From the NCBI GenBank assembly GCA_044867805.1, contig JBIOVQ010000354.1:1-16965 (forward strand): a DNA stretch of 16,965 bases, written 5' to 3'. The notes under the pieces are model-generated. The model saw only the letters and a list, made by a program, of their open reading frames with translations, was not told the origin of the DNA and made no database searches. The stretch is from SG8-41 sp044867805. Lineage in GTDB: Bacteria > Pseudomonadota > Gammaproteobacteria > Burkholderiales > SG8-41. A program made the position numbers and the translations under genes. Shown here piece by piece: positions 7,653 to 15,900 of the stretch (position 1 is the stretch's first letter; every line of letters starts with the position of its first letter).

Positions 7653-9494
7653 TCATTCGACGGTCACGCTCTTCGCAAGATTGCGCGGCTTGTCGACGTC
7701 GGTGCCGCGCAGCACAGCGACGTGGTAGGCGAGGAGCTGCAGGGGTATCACGTGCAGTATCGGTGAGAGTGGACCGGCGTGGTCCACCAGACGAATGACG
7801 TGCACGCCTGCGCTTTCCGCGACCTGGGCGTCGCGGTCGGCGAAGACGTAAAGCTCGCCGCCGCGCGCGCGCACTTCCTGCATGTTCGACTTGAGCTTCT
7901 CCAGCAGCTGGTCGTTCGGCGCCACGGTCACGACCGGCATGTCGGTGTCCACCAGCGCCAGCGGTCCGTGCTTCAGCTCCCCTGCGGCGTAAGCCTCGGC
8001 ATGGATGTAGGAGATTTCCTTGAGCTTGAGCGCCCCTTCCATCGCGATCGGAAAATGCACCCCGCGGCCGAGAAAGAGGGCGTGACGCTTCGGGCGGAAT
8101 TGCTGGGCCCACGCCCGCACGTGCGGCTCGACCGAGAGGACGGCCTCCATCGCGCCGGGAAGATGGCGGAGCTGCGTGATGAGATCCTTTTCCTGCGGAG
8201 CGGACACTTTCCGTCGCACCTTCGCCAGGACCAGCGCGAGCACGAACAGGGCCGCGAGCTGGGTAGTGAACGCCTTGGTCGAAGCGACCCCGATCTCGGG
8301 GCCGGCCCGGGTGAGGAAGCGCAGCTTTGATTGCCGCAAGAGCGCGGATTCGGGCACGTTGCAGATCGCCAGCGTATCCGCGAGTCCCCACGCCTGCGCG
8401 TGCTTGAGGGCCGCGATGGTGTCGGCGGTCTCGCCCGATTGGGAGACCGTCACCACCAGCGTCCCGGGCAGCGCCACCGGCTGGCGATAGCGGAATTCGC
8501 TCGCAATCTCGACCGTGGCCGGCAGCCCCGCCATGCCCTCGAGCCAGTAGCGCGCGACGAGCCCCGCGTGGTAGCTCGTGCCGCAGGCGAGCAGCAGGAC
8601 GTGATTGGCGCGGGCAAATGCCTCATTCGCCTCCGTGCCGAAGAGATTGGGCATCAGCGACCGGGCGTTCGCTACCATCTCCAGCGTATTCGCCACTGCC
8701 CCGGGCTGCTCGAAAATCTCCTTCTGCATGTAGTGCGTGTACGGTCCCATCTCGACCGCTTCTGCGGCGAGCTCGCTCTTGAGCACCGGTCGCTCCACCG
8801 GATGGCCGCCCGCATCGCGGACGGTGATGGCTTCCGGCCGCATCTCGACCACGTCTCCATCCTCGAGGTAGATCACATTGCGGGTGCGGCCCAGCAGCGC
8901 TGACGCGTCGGATGCGAGGAAGTTCTCGCCACGGCCGACTCCCACCAGCAGCGGCGAGCCCTTGCGCGCCCCGACCACCACGTCCGGCTCGCGGCCCGAA
9001 ATGAGGCCGACCGCGAACGCTCCTTCCCATTCCCGGCTCGCTTCCCGCACCGCCTCGAACAAGGACGTGCCGCGGGCGACGAGCGAATGCACGTGGTGGA
9101 CCATGGCTTCGGTGTCGGTATCGGACGCGAAGTCGTAGCCGAGCGCCTTCATGCGCATCCGTATCGGCTCATAGTTCTCGACGATGCCGTTGTGGACGAT
9201 GGCGATCTCGAGTCCGTTGCGCGCCGATAAGTGAGGATGGGCATTGGCCACCGTCGGGGCCCCATGCGTCGCCCAGCGCGTGTGCGACAGCCCCGTGCTC
9301 GCGCGCACGCCCTGGCCGCGCGCCAGCTCGTCGAGTTGCGCGACGCGCCCGGTGGAACGCAGCCGCTCGAGACGGCCGTCCTTGACGTAGGCGATGCCGG
9401 TCGAGTCGTAGCCGCGGTACTCGAGCTTGCGGATGCCTTCGATCAGGAGATCGACCACGTTGCGCGTCGAGGCCGCTGCGACGATGCCGCACAT
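7653..9494 (-). CDS. glmS: Glucosamine-fructose-6-phosphate aminotransferase (isomerizing)
   Basis: GlmS makes glucosamine-6-phosphate from fructose-6-phosphate and glutamine, the first committed step to UDP-GlcNAc for peptidoglycan and LPS. The 613-residue protein opens MCGIV with nucleophile Cys2, which becomes the N-terminal residue after Met removal. It then has RGYDS at 27-31, HTRWATHG at 71-78 and HNGIVENY at 101-108 of the glutaminase domain. Two sugar-isomerase (SIS) domains follow, with LLACGTSYHAG and TVSQSGETADTIAAL. The C-terminus DKPRNLAKSVTVE is the family signature. E. coli GlmS is of similar length (609). It lies downstream of glmU on the same strand, so the pair is probably an operon. 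An AATGATG heptamer repeat begins 6 bp upstream of its ATG, and no clear Shine-Dalgarno is present. No glmS ribozyme is seen or expected. Confidence 0.98.
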   Translation of the reverse strand: MCGIVAAASTRNVVDLLIEGIRKLEYRGYDSTGIAYVKDGRLERLRSTGRVAQLDELARGQGVRASTGLSHTRWATHGAPTVANAHPHLSARNGLEIAIVHNGIVENYEPIRMRMKALGYDFASDTDTEAMVHHVHSLVARGTSLFEAVREASREWEGAFAVGLISGREPDVVVGARKGSPLLVGVGRGENFLASDASALLGRTRNVIYLEDGDVVEMRPEAITVRDAGGHPVERPVLKSELAAEAVEMGPYTHYMQKEIFEQPGAVANTLEMVANARSLMPNLFGTEANEAFARANHVLLLACGTSYHAGLVARYWLEGMAGLPATVEIASEFRYRQPVALPGTLVVTVSQSGETADTIAALKHAQAWGLADTLAICNVPESALLRQSKLRFLTRAGPEIGVASTKAFTTQLAALFVLALVLAKVRRKVSAPQEKDLITQLRHLPGAMEAVLSVEPHVRAWAQQFRPKRHALFLGRGVHFPIAMEGALKLKEISYIHAEAYAAGELKHGPLALVDTDMPVVTVAPNDQLLEKLKSNMQEVRARGGELYVFADRDAQVAESAGVHVIRLVDHAGPLSPILHVIPLQLLAYHVAVLRGTDVDKPRNLAKSVTVE

Positions 9495-9500
9495 GGCTCT

Positions 9501-9531
<31 letters not shown>

Positions 9532-9532
9532 T

Positions 9533-9590
9533 ACCACCCCTTCCGCTTCGCTCCCTCCCCTCCTTGACAAGGAGGGGATCGAGGGGTGGT
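9533..9590. repeat. Nested palindrome (REP/MITE-like) between glmU and glmS
   Basis: The outer 9-bp arms ACCACCCCT (9533-9541) and AGGGGTGGT (9582-9590) are perfect complements. Inside them, CCCCTCCTT (9557-9565) and AAGGAGGGG (9569-9577) form a 9-bp stem with a 3-nt loop. The structure resembles mobile palindromic intergenic elements (REP or miniature inverted-repeat types). There is no transposase here, and assignment to a named family would need a genome search. In RNA it should form a strong hairpin in the glmU-glmS transcript. Confidence 0.8.
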
Positions 9591-9611
9591 TCTGCACTCT
9601 GCACTCTGCAC
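9591..9611. repeat. Heptamer tandem repeat (TCTGCAC)x3
   Basis: Three perfect copies of TCTGCAC lie between the palindrome and the glmU stop codon. The unit length (7 bp) equals that of the unrelated AATGATG repeat on the other side of the palindrome. Confidence 0.93.
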
Positions 9612-9617
9612 TCATCA

Positions 9618-10982
9618 TTATTTTTTCGTGGGTCGCTTCCAGTCCGGCTTGACCACCTGCTTCTTCTCGGTCAGCGCCAGCACGCCCGGAGGCACGTCCT
9701 CCGTGATGGTCGCTCCCGCGCCGATGGTCGCCCCCGCGCCCACGGTCACCGGCGCGACGAGCTGCACGTCGGAGCCCACCTGGACATCGTCCTCGATGAC
9801 GGTGCGGTGCTTGTTCGCGCCGTCGTAGTTGCAGGTGATGGTGCCGGCGCCGATATTCACGTCGCGGCCCACGCTCGAGTCGCCGATATAGGCGAGGTGA
9901 TTGGCCTTGGAGCGCGGACCGATCTCGGCGGCCTTGACCTCGACGAAGTTACCGATATGCACCTCTTCCGCGAGGCGCGTCCCCGGGCGGATGCGCGCGT
10001 AGGGACCGACTCGGCAATTCGCCCCGATCTTCGCGCTATCGACAAGGGTGAACGGCTCGATGCGCGTGCCGCGGCCGATTTCCACGTCCTTGAGCACGCA
10101 GTGGGCGCCGATGTCGACGCCCTCGCCGAGGCGCACCTCGCCCTCGAACACGCAATTGACATCGATACGCACGTCGGCGCCGCAGGCCAGGCTGCCGCGC
10201 ACGTCGAGGCGCATGGGGTCGGCGAGCGTGACGCCCGCCTCCATCAACCGCGTCGCCTGCCGCCACTGGTAGATGCGCTCGAGCTGCGCGAGCTGCTGCT
10301 TGCTGTTGGCCCCGAGGATCTCCCAGCTCGCTCGCGCGCGTACGGCCGCGACAGCCACCCGGTCGGCGAGCGCGAGCGGCACGACATCGGTGAGGTAGTA
10401 CTCGCGCTGCGCATTGCTGTTGCCGAGCTTCGCCAGCCATTCCGGGAGGCGCGCCGTGGGCAGCGCCATGATGCCGGAATTGATCTCGCGGATGGCGCGC
10501 TGCGCCGCGCTCGCATCTTTCTCCTCGACGATCGCGGTGATCGTGCCGCGGCGATTGCGCACGATGCGGCCGTAGGCGGCAGGGTCGTCGAGTTCGGCGG
10601 TGAGCAGGGTCAGGCGGTCGCCGCCCGCCGCGATCATCGCCGCCAGTGTCTCTTCGCCGACGAGCGGCACATCGCCGTACAGCACCAGCGTGCGCTCCCC
10701 CTGGCTCAGGTGCTTCTGCGCCTGCGCCAGCGCGTGCCCGGTGCCAAGCTGGGGCTGCTGCTTGACGAACGCGAGGTCATCGGCCTTGAGCGCCTGCGGC
10801 ACCTGCTCACCGCCGTGCCCGTACACGACGCAGATGCGCGCCGGCTTGAGCCCGCGCGCGACATCCACCACGTGCGCGATGAGCGGCCGGCCGCCTAGGG
10901 GATGCAGGACCTTGGGCAGGCGCGAGTGCATGCGCTTGCCCTGGCCCGCGGCAAGGATCACGACATTGAGTCCGGCAGCCAT
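9618..10982 (-). CDS. glmU: Bifunctional GlcNAc-1-P uridyltransferase / glucosamine-1-P acetyltransferase
   Basis: GlmU acetylates glucosamine-1-phosphate and then couples it to UTP to give UDP-GlcNAc. The 454-residue product has the nucleotidyltransferase signature LAAGQGKRM at residues 10-18 and Lys24 in RLPKVLHPLGG. It also has the QQPQLGTGHAL and LYGDVPL motifs, then a left-handed beta-helix acetyltransferase domain with hexapeptide repeats, including KANHLAYIGD and NIGAGTITCNYDG. The start at 10982 gives MAAGLNVVILAAG, close to other family N-termini. An ATG six codons upstream (11000) is possible but adds residues not usual for the family. The TAA stop lies inside the catcatta end of the repeat element that separates it from glmS. 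glmU is transcribed first and glmS second. Confidence 0.97.
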   Translation of the reverse strand: MAAGLNVVILAAGQGKRMHSRLPKVLHPLGGRPLIAHVVDVARGLKPARICVVYGHGGEQVPQALKADDLAFVKQQPQLGTGHALAQAQKHLSQGERTLVLYGDVPLVGEETLAAMIAAGGDRLTLLTAELDDPAAYGRIVRNRRGTITAIVEEKDASAAQRAIREINSGIMALPTARLPEWLAKLGNSNAQREYYLTDVVPLALADRVAVAAVRARASWEILGANSKQQLAQLERIYQWRQATRLMEAGVTLADPMRLDVRGSLACGADVRIDVNCVFEGEVRLGEGVDIGAHCVLKDVEIGRGTRIEPFTLVDSAKIGANCRVGPYARIRPGTRLAEEVHIGNFVEVKAAEIGPRSKANHLAYIGDSSVGRDVNIGAGTITCNYDGANKHRTVIEDDVQVGSDVQLVAPVTVGAGATIGAGATITEDVPPGVLALTEKKQVVKPDWKRPTKK

Positions 10983-10988
10983 CTGGAA

Positions 10989-10997
10989 ATTATCGCA
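10989..10997 (-). promoter_or_regulatory. Candidate extended -10 promoter for glmU-glmS
   Basis: On the - strand, TGC is directly followed by GATAAT (plus 10989-10997), an extended -10 with five of six hexamer matches and no good -35. Transcription would start at or next to the glmU ATG at 10982, giving a leaderless or nearly leaderless mRNA. This is pattern-based only. Confidence 0.3.
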
Positions 10998-11031
10998 CAA
11001 ACATGAACTTAGAGACTCTTTTGAATTTGTC

Positions 11032-11184
11032 GACTGTTTTCTGCGTGGCCTAACCCTTGAAGTTAGAGACCGCGAAGGGCCTATCCCCTAGTGCTGTTAC
11101 CGCCTCTTCTGGAGTCTGTTTTTGGAATGGCCTCGTCGTTGACGCTGCCGACCGCGAAGGGCATATCCCCTAGTGCTGTTGCCG
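11032..11184. repeat. Imperfect tandem repeat, period 82 bp, covering the glpD 3' end
   Basis: Two 35-bp cores, at 11068-11102 and 11150-11184, differ at only two positions. The ungapped match continues leftward with weaker identity (26 of 40 by eye) to 11032 and 11114, with the same 82-bp offset throughout. The right copy contains the last codons and TAG stop of glpD; the left copy lies in the glpD-glmU gap. It looks like an old tandem duplication whose left halves diverged while the core stayed conserved. The role is unknown. Confidence 0.75.
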
Positions 11185-12684
11185 ATTTTTCATGTAGCGC
11201 GCAACGGCCGCCCGCTGTGCCGGCGTCATATGGAGGCCGGCCTTGGTGCGGCGCCACAGCACGTCCTCCGCGCTCATCGCCCATTCGTGCTCGACGAGAT
11301 AGTCGATTTCGCGCGCGTAAAGTTCCGCTCCGAAAGACTCGCCCAGTTCCGCGACCGTGGCGGCATTTCCCAGCACGTCGTAGGCCAGCGCGCCGTGGCG
11401 TCCCGCGAGCGCATGCAGCAACGGCCGCGGCTGCCGCGGGTAACGCTGCGCCAGGTGCTGCTCGAAGTACGCCCGATCGCCGCGCGGGATAGTCGCCCCG
11501 GGGAGCGCGGCATCCGCAGTCCAGCTCGGCCCCATGCCCAGCCGGCGAAACCACGGCGCGAGCTTCTCGAGCGCGTGCTCGGCCAGGCGGCGGTAGGTCG
11601 TGATCTTGCCCCCGAACACGGACAGCACCGGCGCGCGCTCCTGGTCGGTGTCGAGCCGCAGCACGTAATCGCGCGTTACCGCCGACGGATTCACGGTGCC
11701 GTCATCGTAGAGCGGGCGGACGCCGGCGTACTGCCACACGACATCGGACGCGTCGACCGGGTTCTCGAGATAGCGGCTGGCGGCCCGGCAAAGATAGGCG
11801 ACTTCCGCGGCGCTCGCTTCGGGCCGCGACGGATCGCCTTCGTGGGGAACGTCGGTGGTGCCCACGAGCGTGTGGCCTTCCCCGTAGGGAATCATGAAGA
11901 CCACGCGCCGGTCGTCGTTTTGCAGGATGAAGGCGTGATCGCCCGCGTAGAGTTGCGGCAGCACGATGTGGCTGCCTCTCACCAGACGCACGTTATCGGC
12001 CGAGGGTTGCCGCAGCCGCTCGTTCAGCACCGCCTTCACCCACGGCCCGGCGGCATTGACGATCGCCCGCGCCGTCACTTCCCGCTCGCCTTGCCCGCCC
12101 CGCAGCCGCACGCGCCAGGCCGCGCCGTCGCGCTTCGCATCCAGGCATTCGGTGCGCGTCGCCACCCTGGCGCCGCGGGCCACCGCGTCGCGCGCATTGG
12201 CCACCACGAGGCGCGCGTCGTCCACGCAGCAGTCGGAATAGATGAAGCCGTGCCGGTATTCGGGCTTGAGGCCGCTCGAATACGGCGGGCGGTCGAGGCG
12301 CACCGCATGCGAGCCTGGCAGCCGCGTTCTGCGTCCGAGGCGGTCATAGAGGAAGAGGCCGGCCCGGATCACCCACCGCGGCCGCAGCTGCGGCATGTGG
12401 GGCATGATGAAGCGCATCGGGCGCACCAGGTGCGCCGCGATCCTGAGCAGCACCTCGCGCTCCGAGAGCGATTCCGCGACCAGGCGGAATTCATACTGCT
12501 CCAGATACCGCAGCCCGCCGTGTATGAGCTTGCTGCTCGCGGAGCTGGTATGCGCACCCAGGTCGTCCTTCTCGACCAGCAATACCGACAGCCCCCTCCC
12601 TGCCGCGTCGCGGGCAATTCCGGCGCCGTTGATGCCGCCGCCGATGACGAGCAAGTCGACGCGGTCAGGTATTGCCGGCTTCAT
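11170..12684 (-). CDS. glpD: Aerobic glycerol-3-phosphate dehydrogenase (FAD-dependent)
   Basis: GlpD oxidises sn-glycerol-3-phosphate to dihydroxyacetone phosphate and passes electrons to the quinone pool at the inner membrane. The 504-residue protein (E. coli about 501) opens with the FAD-binding motif VIGGGINGAGIARDAAGRG at about residues 13-31. It continues with SSKLIHGGLRYLEQYEF, IVNAAGPW, the substrate-region motif GTTDVPHEGDPS, AGVRPLYDD and FGGKITTYRRLAE. The C-terminal DAO_C domain includes DVLWRRTKAGLHMT. There is no glpK, glpF or glpR next to it. No clear Shine-Dalgarno precedes the ATG. The 3' end, with its stop codon, lies in the 82-bp-period repeat. It is divergent from the giant RTX gene with a 239-bp gap. 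Confidence 0.97.
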   Translation of the reverse strand: MKPAIPDRVDLLVIGGGINGAGIARDAAGRGLSVLLVEKDDLGAHTSSASSKLIHGGLRYLEQYEFRLVAESLSEREVLLRIAAHLVRPMRFIMPHMPQLRPRWVIRAGLFLYDRLGRRTRLPGSHAVRLDRPPYSSGLKPEYRHGFIYSDCCVDDARLVVANARDAVARGARVATRTECLDAKRDGAAWRVRLRGGQGEREVTARAIVNAAGPWVKAVLNERLRQPSADNVRLVRGSHIVLPQLYAGDHAFILQNDDRRVVFMIPYGEGHTLVGTTDVPHEGDPSRPEASAAEVAYLCRAASRYLENPVDASDVVWQYAGVRPLYDDGTVNPSAVTRDYVLRLDTDQERAPVLSVFGGKITTYRRLAEHALEKLAPWFRRLGMGPSWTADAALPGATIPRGDRAYFEQHLAQRYPRQPRPLLHALAGRHGALAYDVLGNAATVAELGESFGAELYAREIDYLVEHEWAMSAEDVLWRRTKAGLHMTPAQRAAVARYMKNRQQH

Positions 12685-12923
12685 TGACGCCGAGGTGCCA
12701 GCCTTGTTTGGCTCGAGCTACCAAAAGTCAGTGTTTTCAATAGGTTGCTGGAAGACCCGGCGTGCCCATAAAGGCGATCGCCGACCTGCCGGCCAGCGCG
12801 ATACGATAGCTCACGCAACCGGGCAAAGTGCACTGCCGCTGCAATAATGCGAGGTGCATAATGCATGGGTTAGCCGTTCGAAGAAAACAACAATAGTAGC
12901 GTTAGCGCGACAGGGGACTTCAC
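12685..12923. promoter_or_regulatory. Divergent intergenic region, glpD / RTX-VCBS-Hcp gene
   Basis: This 239-bp gap must carry both start regions but shows no strong consensus promoter. A weak pair TTGCTG (12745-12750) and CATAAA (12767-12772) with 16-bp spacing points rightward. ATAATGC occurs twice, 14 bp apart (12844-12850 and 12858-12864), and the second copy overlaps the 11-bp palindrome TGCATAATGCA (12855-12865), a possible operator. A Shine-Dalgarno-like AGGGGA (12912-12917) lies 6 bp before the ATG at 12924 and fixes that start. Parts of the gap look more A/T-rich than the neighbours. Confidence 0.35.
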
Positions 12924-15900
12924 ATGGGTAAGCGCGACCACGATCGTCATGACGATCATCATCCGTCCAAGGGGATCAACAAGAAGGGTACAGCGGGCGA
13001 CGACATCCTAGTCGGCACTCCGCTCGATGACCGCCTCGACGGCCGCAAGGGCAACGACCAGCTCTTCAGCGGTGACGGTAACGACAAGCTCGAGGGCGGC
13101 AAGGGCAACGACCTCCTCGACGGCGGCGCGGGCAACGACAAGCTCTACGGCGGTAAAGACAACGACCAGCTCTTTGGCGGCGACGGCGACGACAAGCTGA
13201 AGGGCGGCAAAGGCGACGACCTCCTCGACGGCGGCAGCGGCAACGACAAGGTCTCCGGCGGCAAAGGTAACGACCAGCTGATCGGCGGGGCCGGGAACGA
13301 CCGGCTCGAGGGTGGCAAGGACAACGACGTCCTCGACGGGGGCGCCGGCAACGATAAGCTCTCCGCCGGCAGCGGCAATGATCTCGCCATCTACAGCATG
13401 GCCGGCAACCTCGGCCCGGGCCCGGAATTCCAGGACCTGGGCGCGCTCGACTTCTACGACGGCGGTAAAGGCTTCGACACCCTGCAGTTGCAGCTCACCT
13501 ACGGCGAAGCACTGCTCCCCGCGGTGCAGCACGACATCCAGAGTTTCCTGGCATTTCTCACGACCAATGCGAGCCCCCACAAGGACCACGGGCGCACCTT
13601 CGAATTCACCAGTTTCGATCTCGACGCGAAGAACTTCGAGGCGCTCGAGATAGAGCTCGTCAACAACGCCCCCACGGCAAACGCCGACTCGGGCGCGACG
13701 GACGAAGACACTATCCTCGCCGTACCGGCAGCGACCGGTCTGCTCGCGAACGACACCGATCCGGATCACCTGGACGTTCTGCGGGTCACCGGCTTTGATG
13801 CGACGAGCGCGCTCGGGGCGGCGGTCCACGTCAACGCCGAAGGTAGCTACAGCTACGATCCCACTTCAGATTCGGGACTGCAGAGCCTCGCGGTGGGAGA
13901 GTCCGCGACCGACAGCTTCGGCTACACGATCGCCGATCTCGCAGGAGTAACTGCTTCCGCGACGGCGGTTATCACGGTTGTCGGGGTCAACGACGCCCCG
14001 GTGGCCGCGCCCGACAGCAACGGCGACGATGCGATCACTGAGTCCGGCGTCAATCCCGGTGATACCCCGTTCCCCGGCGACCCCGACGCCGCAGGCAACG
14101 TGCTTGCCAACGACACTGATGTTGACCACGGCGCGGTGCTCTCGGTGGCAGACGCCGGCGAGCGGATTGGTACCTACGGCACGCTCGTGCTCGAGGCGGA
14201 TGGCGATTGGACCTACGTACTCGACAACACCGACCCCGACACCGACGCGCTTGCACAGGACGAGGGGGCGACGGACGTCTTCGGCTACACCGTGACCGAC
14301 GAGCATGGGGCGATAGACACTGAAACCTTGAGCCTCGCCCTTACCGGCACCAACGACGCGCCGGTGGCCGTGGAGGATTCCGGCTCAACCGACGAAGACA
14401 CCCTGCTTGCGGTAGCGACGGCAAGTGGCCTTCTCGCCAACGACACCGATGTGGACCACGGGGCCGCGCTGAGCGTGGCGGCAGCAGACTCGATAAGCGA
14501 CCTGGGCGCGGCCGTAGTGGTCAATCTCGACGGCAGCTACACCTACGATCCGACCGACGCGCCGGCGCTGCAGGCCCTGGCGGTCGGAGAATCGGCAACC
14601 GACCACTTCCTGTACCTCGCGACGGATGAGCACGACGCGACGTCAGCCGCCACCGCCGCCATCACCGTGACCGGCGTAAACGACGGACCCGTGGCGAATC
14701 CGGATGGCGTCGTCACCTTCGAGGACCTTGCCATCGCCATAGACGTGCTCGCCAACGACACCGACGTCGATGTCAGCGACACGCACACGGTCGATCTTGC
14801 GTCGATCACGAGTGGTCTCGGCACAGCCACCATCGTCGACAACGAGGTCTTCTACGATCCGGGCGGCGCCTATCAATTCCTCGCGCAGGGCGAGAGCGCG
14901 GAGGTCGTCATCAACTACACGATGTCCGATAACCACGCGGCGTCTTCTTCGTCCACCGCCACCGTCACGGTGCGCGGCGCGAACGACACGCCGGACGCCG
15001 TGGATGACACGATCGGCGGCGCTGGGGGAGGCGCGCTGCGCGTGCTGGTGATCGGAGCGAACCTCACTTCCCACGTGGACGCGGCGGCACAGTTGGAGGA
15101 CAGCACTGCCTTCAGCATCGACGCCGATGCAATCCTGGCTTCTGCCCATTCGACCAAGGCTGATTGGACGAATGCGCTCGCGGGCTACGACGTAGTCGTC
15201 ATCGGGGACGACCAAGGCGGTTACGACAACGTCTACGGCGACTCGCAGGTTTTTGCGGCGTTGCGCGACTTCGTCGATGCCGGCGGCGGGGTAATCACCA
15301 CTGGATGGTTCGCATTTACCATGGGCCAGATGTCCAGCGCGGTTGCCGCTGATGCTGACTACATAACTCCCTCCGCCGTCTTCCCGACTGCCTCGTTCGT
15401 GGGAGTAAATGCAGAGATCACGATACTCGACCCGACGCATCCGATCGCGGGCGGCATCTCAAGTTACATGGTCCCCAGCGACTCGCCGCCGCCGTTGCAC
15501 GAACTGACGCAAGGGATCGACTTAAGCGCAACGCTGTTGGCAAGGCCAAACCCACTTGTCAACCCGAATCTTGCCATTGCATACGACGAGGTGGGGCTCG
15601 GTCTCACTGCCTACCTAGGGGCGCCGTACGTGGCGGATCCTGCCATCTTCGGAACCAACTGGTTGCGCTCCGGCGTGCTCGACCAGATTTTCGAGCAGGC
15701 AGTCACCTGGGCGGCGGGCGATTCGGGCGGGGACGACGCGGCGACCAACGAAGATACGGCGCTGACTATCGGCGCCGCCACCCTGCTCGCGAATGACACC
15801 GACCCTGATCTGAGCGACGTGCTTTCGATCGTTGCGGTCTCGGGCACCAGCACGCTCGGCGCGTCGGTATTCCTCGACGCAAGCGGCAACGTGCTCTACG

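Noticed and set aside
11173..12687. A 504-codon open frame on the + strand exactly antisense to glpD
   Set aside because: glpD has full family motifs. The antisense frame is Arg/His/Pro/Ala-rich with no recognisable domain, as expected from codon bias in high-GC DNA.
12773..12782. 10-bp palindrome GGCGATCGCC in the glpD-RTX gap
   Set aside because: A single GC-rich palindrome of this size is expected by chance and has no repeats nearby.
12996..13400. Short regular repeats that could suggest a CRISPR array
   Set aside because: The 27-bp units are contiguous, degenerate and in frame, encoding RTX nonapeptides, with no spacers.
13008..13829. A 273-codon - strand open frame under the RTX block, with repeated ELVVA-type motifs
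   Set aside because: Its repeats are the mirror of the RTX nonapeptide codons, and it has no independent start signal or domain.
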